Shown: piece by piece, positions 63,488-64,000 of the stretch | Layout: each line of letters starts with the position of its first letter | How positions within the stretch are numbered: the first letter of the stretch is position 1 | From: CAYJLF01 sp964371055 | GTDB lineage: Bacteria > Eisenbacteria > RBG-16-71-46 > CAIMUX01 | Length of the DNA: 64,000 nucleotides | Assembly: GCA_964371055.1 (NCBI GenBank) | Contig: CAYJLF010000006.1 | Span: 124,001-188,000, forward strand | Direction: 5' to 3' | Made by a program: the position numbers and the translations under genes | The notes under the pieces: model-generated | Database searches by the model: none | Seen by the model: only the letters and a program-made list of their open reading frames with translations | Told to the model about the DNA's origin: nothing

Positions 63488-64000
63488 TCAGCGTCGCGAC
63501 TTGCGGCAGGTCCAGAAGGTGCGCGGCACGAAGAAGTCCTCCGACGTGTACGGATCGATCCGCTCCACGCCCAAGAGGTCCAGCCCGGCGGCGTGCAGCA
63601 TCTCCCGCACCTCGCCCCGGAACCACCGTCGTTCCTTCACGTCGAACTCGATCCTCTTCCACCCCGAGCCCCGCGGCCGGAAGAAGGTGAAGCGCGCCCG
63701 CCCGATCCCGATGCCGCGCTCCTCGGCGTAGGTCGTGTCGATGCCGACGAAGAGGTTTCGGCCGTCCAGGATCGAGGTCCCGGTGAAGAGCTCGGGAAAG
63801 GCCAGGTCGTCGACCAGGTCGAAGACGAAGAGGCCTCCCGGCGCGAGCGCGGCGGCCACGCGGCGGAAGGTCCGTCGCAGATCCGATTCGCGGACCAGGT
63901 GATTCAGGCTGTCGAAAAGGCAGGTGATGATCCCGGCCGGTTCGGGGAGGGAGAGCGCTCGCATGTCCTGCACGGAGAAGACGGGCCGCGGGAGTCTACG
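63488..64000 (-). CDS. SAM-dependent methyltransferase, C-terminal part (5' end outside window)
   Basis: The frame is open to the window edge (reading RRLPRPVFSVQDM and onward), so the start lies beyond 64000. What is visible is the middle and end of a class I methyltransferase: LPEPAGIITCLFDSLNHLV, ALAPGGLFVFDLVDD, then a beta region (GIGRARFTFFRPRGSGWKRIEFDVKERRWF) and a final strand YTSEDFFVPRTFWTCRKS. The SAM-binding glycine loop would be in the missing part. Substrate unknown. Confidence 0.82.
   Translation of the reverse strand, partial: RRLPRPVFSVQDMRALSLPEPAGIITCLFDSLNHLVRESDLRRTFRRVAAALAPGGLFVFDLVDDLAFPELFTGTSILDGRNLFVGIDTTYAEERGIGIGRARFTFFRPRGSGWKRIEFDVKERRWFRGEVREMLHAAGLDLLGVERIDPYTSEDFFVPRTFWTCRKSRR

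Overview
This is a high-GC bacterial chromosome segment. No rRNA, tRNA or CRISPR array was found. Secreted proteins and lipoproteins are numerous. The window carries a FlgD-like/T9SS-type C-terminal tail, one PEP-CTERM protein with an exosortase-associated CAAX-type protease, and a LexA-type SOS mutasome (ImuA, ImuB, DnaE2). This mix suits an uncultured FCB-like or Candidatus Eisenbacteria-type lineage. That placement is an impression from protein style, not a computed result.

Layout. 1-7.6 kb: tail of a secreted protein, a lipoprotein with a caspase-like core and an IPT/TIG domain, dnaE2, an AbiE-type toxin-antitoxin locus whose toxin has lost its catalytic core, and a relic of a second dnaE2 promoter and 5' end. 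7.6-21.5 kb is accessory and decayed: an AAA_14/DUF4143 ATPase, a SigZ-like/DUF2703 operon with an 87-residue gene between them, a divergent methyltransferase/AraC pair, a small membrane protein, a broken integrase-type transposase, and four relics of one IS91-like transposase between ordinary genes. 21.5-28.3 kb: an ATPase fragment, a lipoprotein hydrolase, a YhbY-like protein, an intact and a broken DUF4143 ATPase facing apart, and a PEP-CTERM protein. 28.3-39.4 kb: secreted proteins, two coupled lipoproteins, a nucleotidyltransferase pair, a Fur-family gene divergent from katG, and a serine hydrolase. 39.5-43.8 kb: four genes with a LysM protein and a permuted papain-fold enzyme. 44-49.5 kb: a phosphodiesterase-like protein, a flavin amine oxidase, and a DUF3015/DUF4105/lipoprotein cluster. 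49.6-52 kb: imuA-imuB. 52-56 kb: transketolase and glucose-6-phosphate isomerase. 56-64 kb: a PDZ/Asp-Gly-repeat protein, the CAAX-type protease, a hybrid histidine kinase, a dienelactone hydrolase and a partial methyltransferase.

How the parts fit. The clearest long-range link is regulatory. A 19-bp box (TACCATACAAATGTTCGTA) is identical upstream of dnaE2 and of imuA, 46 kb apart and about 90 nt before the chosen start of each. A degenerate copy precedes the dnaE2 relic. The split mutasome therefore looks like one SOS regulon. Other links are local: Fur-type regulator with katG, AraC regulator with methyltransferase (14-bp direct repeats 31 bp apart), AbiEi with a palindrome just upstream of its gene, and the PEP-CTERM protein with the CAAX-type protease.
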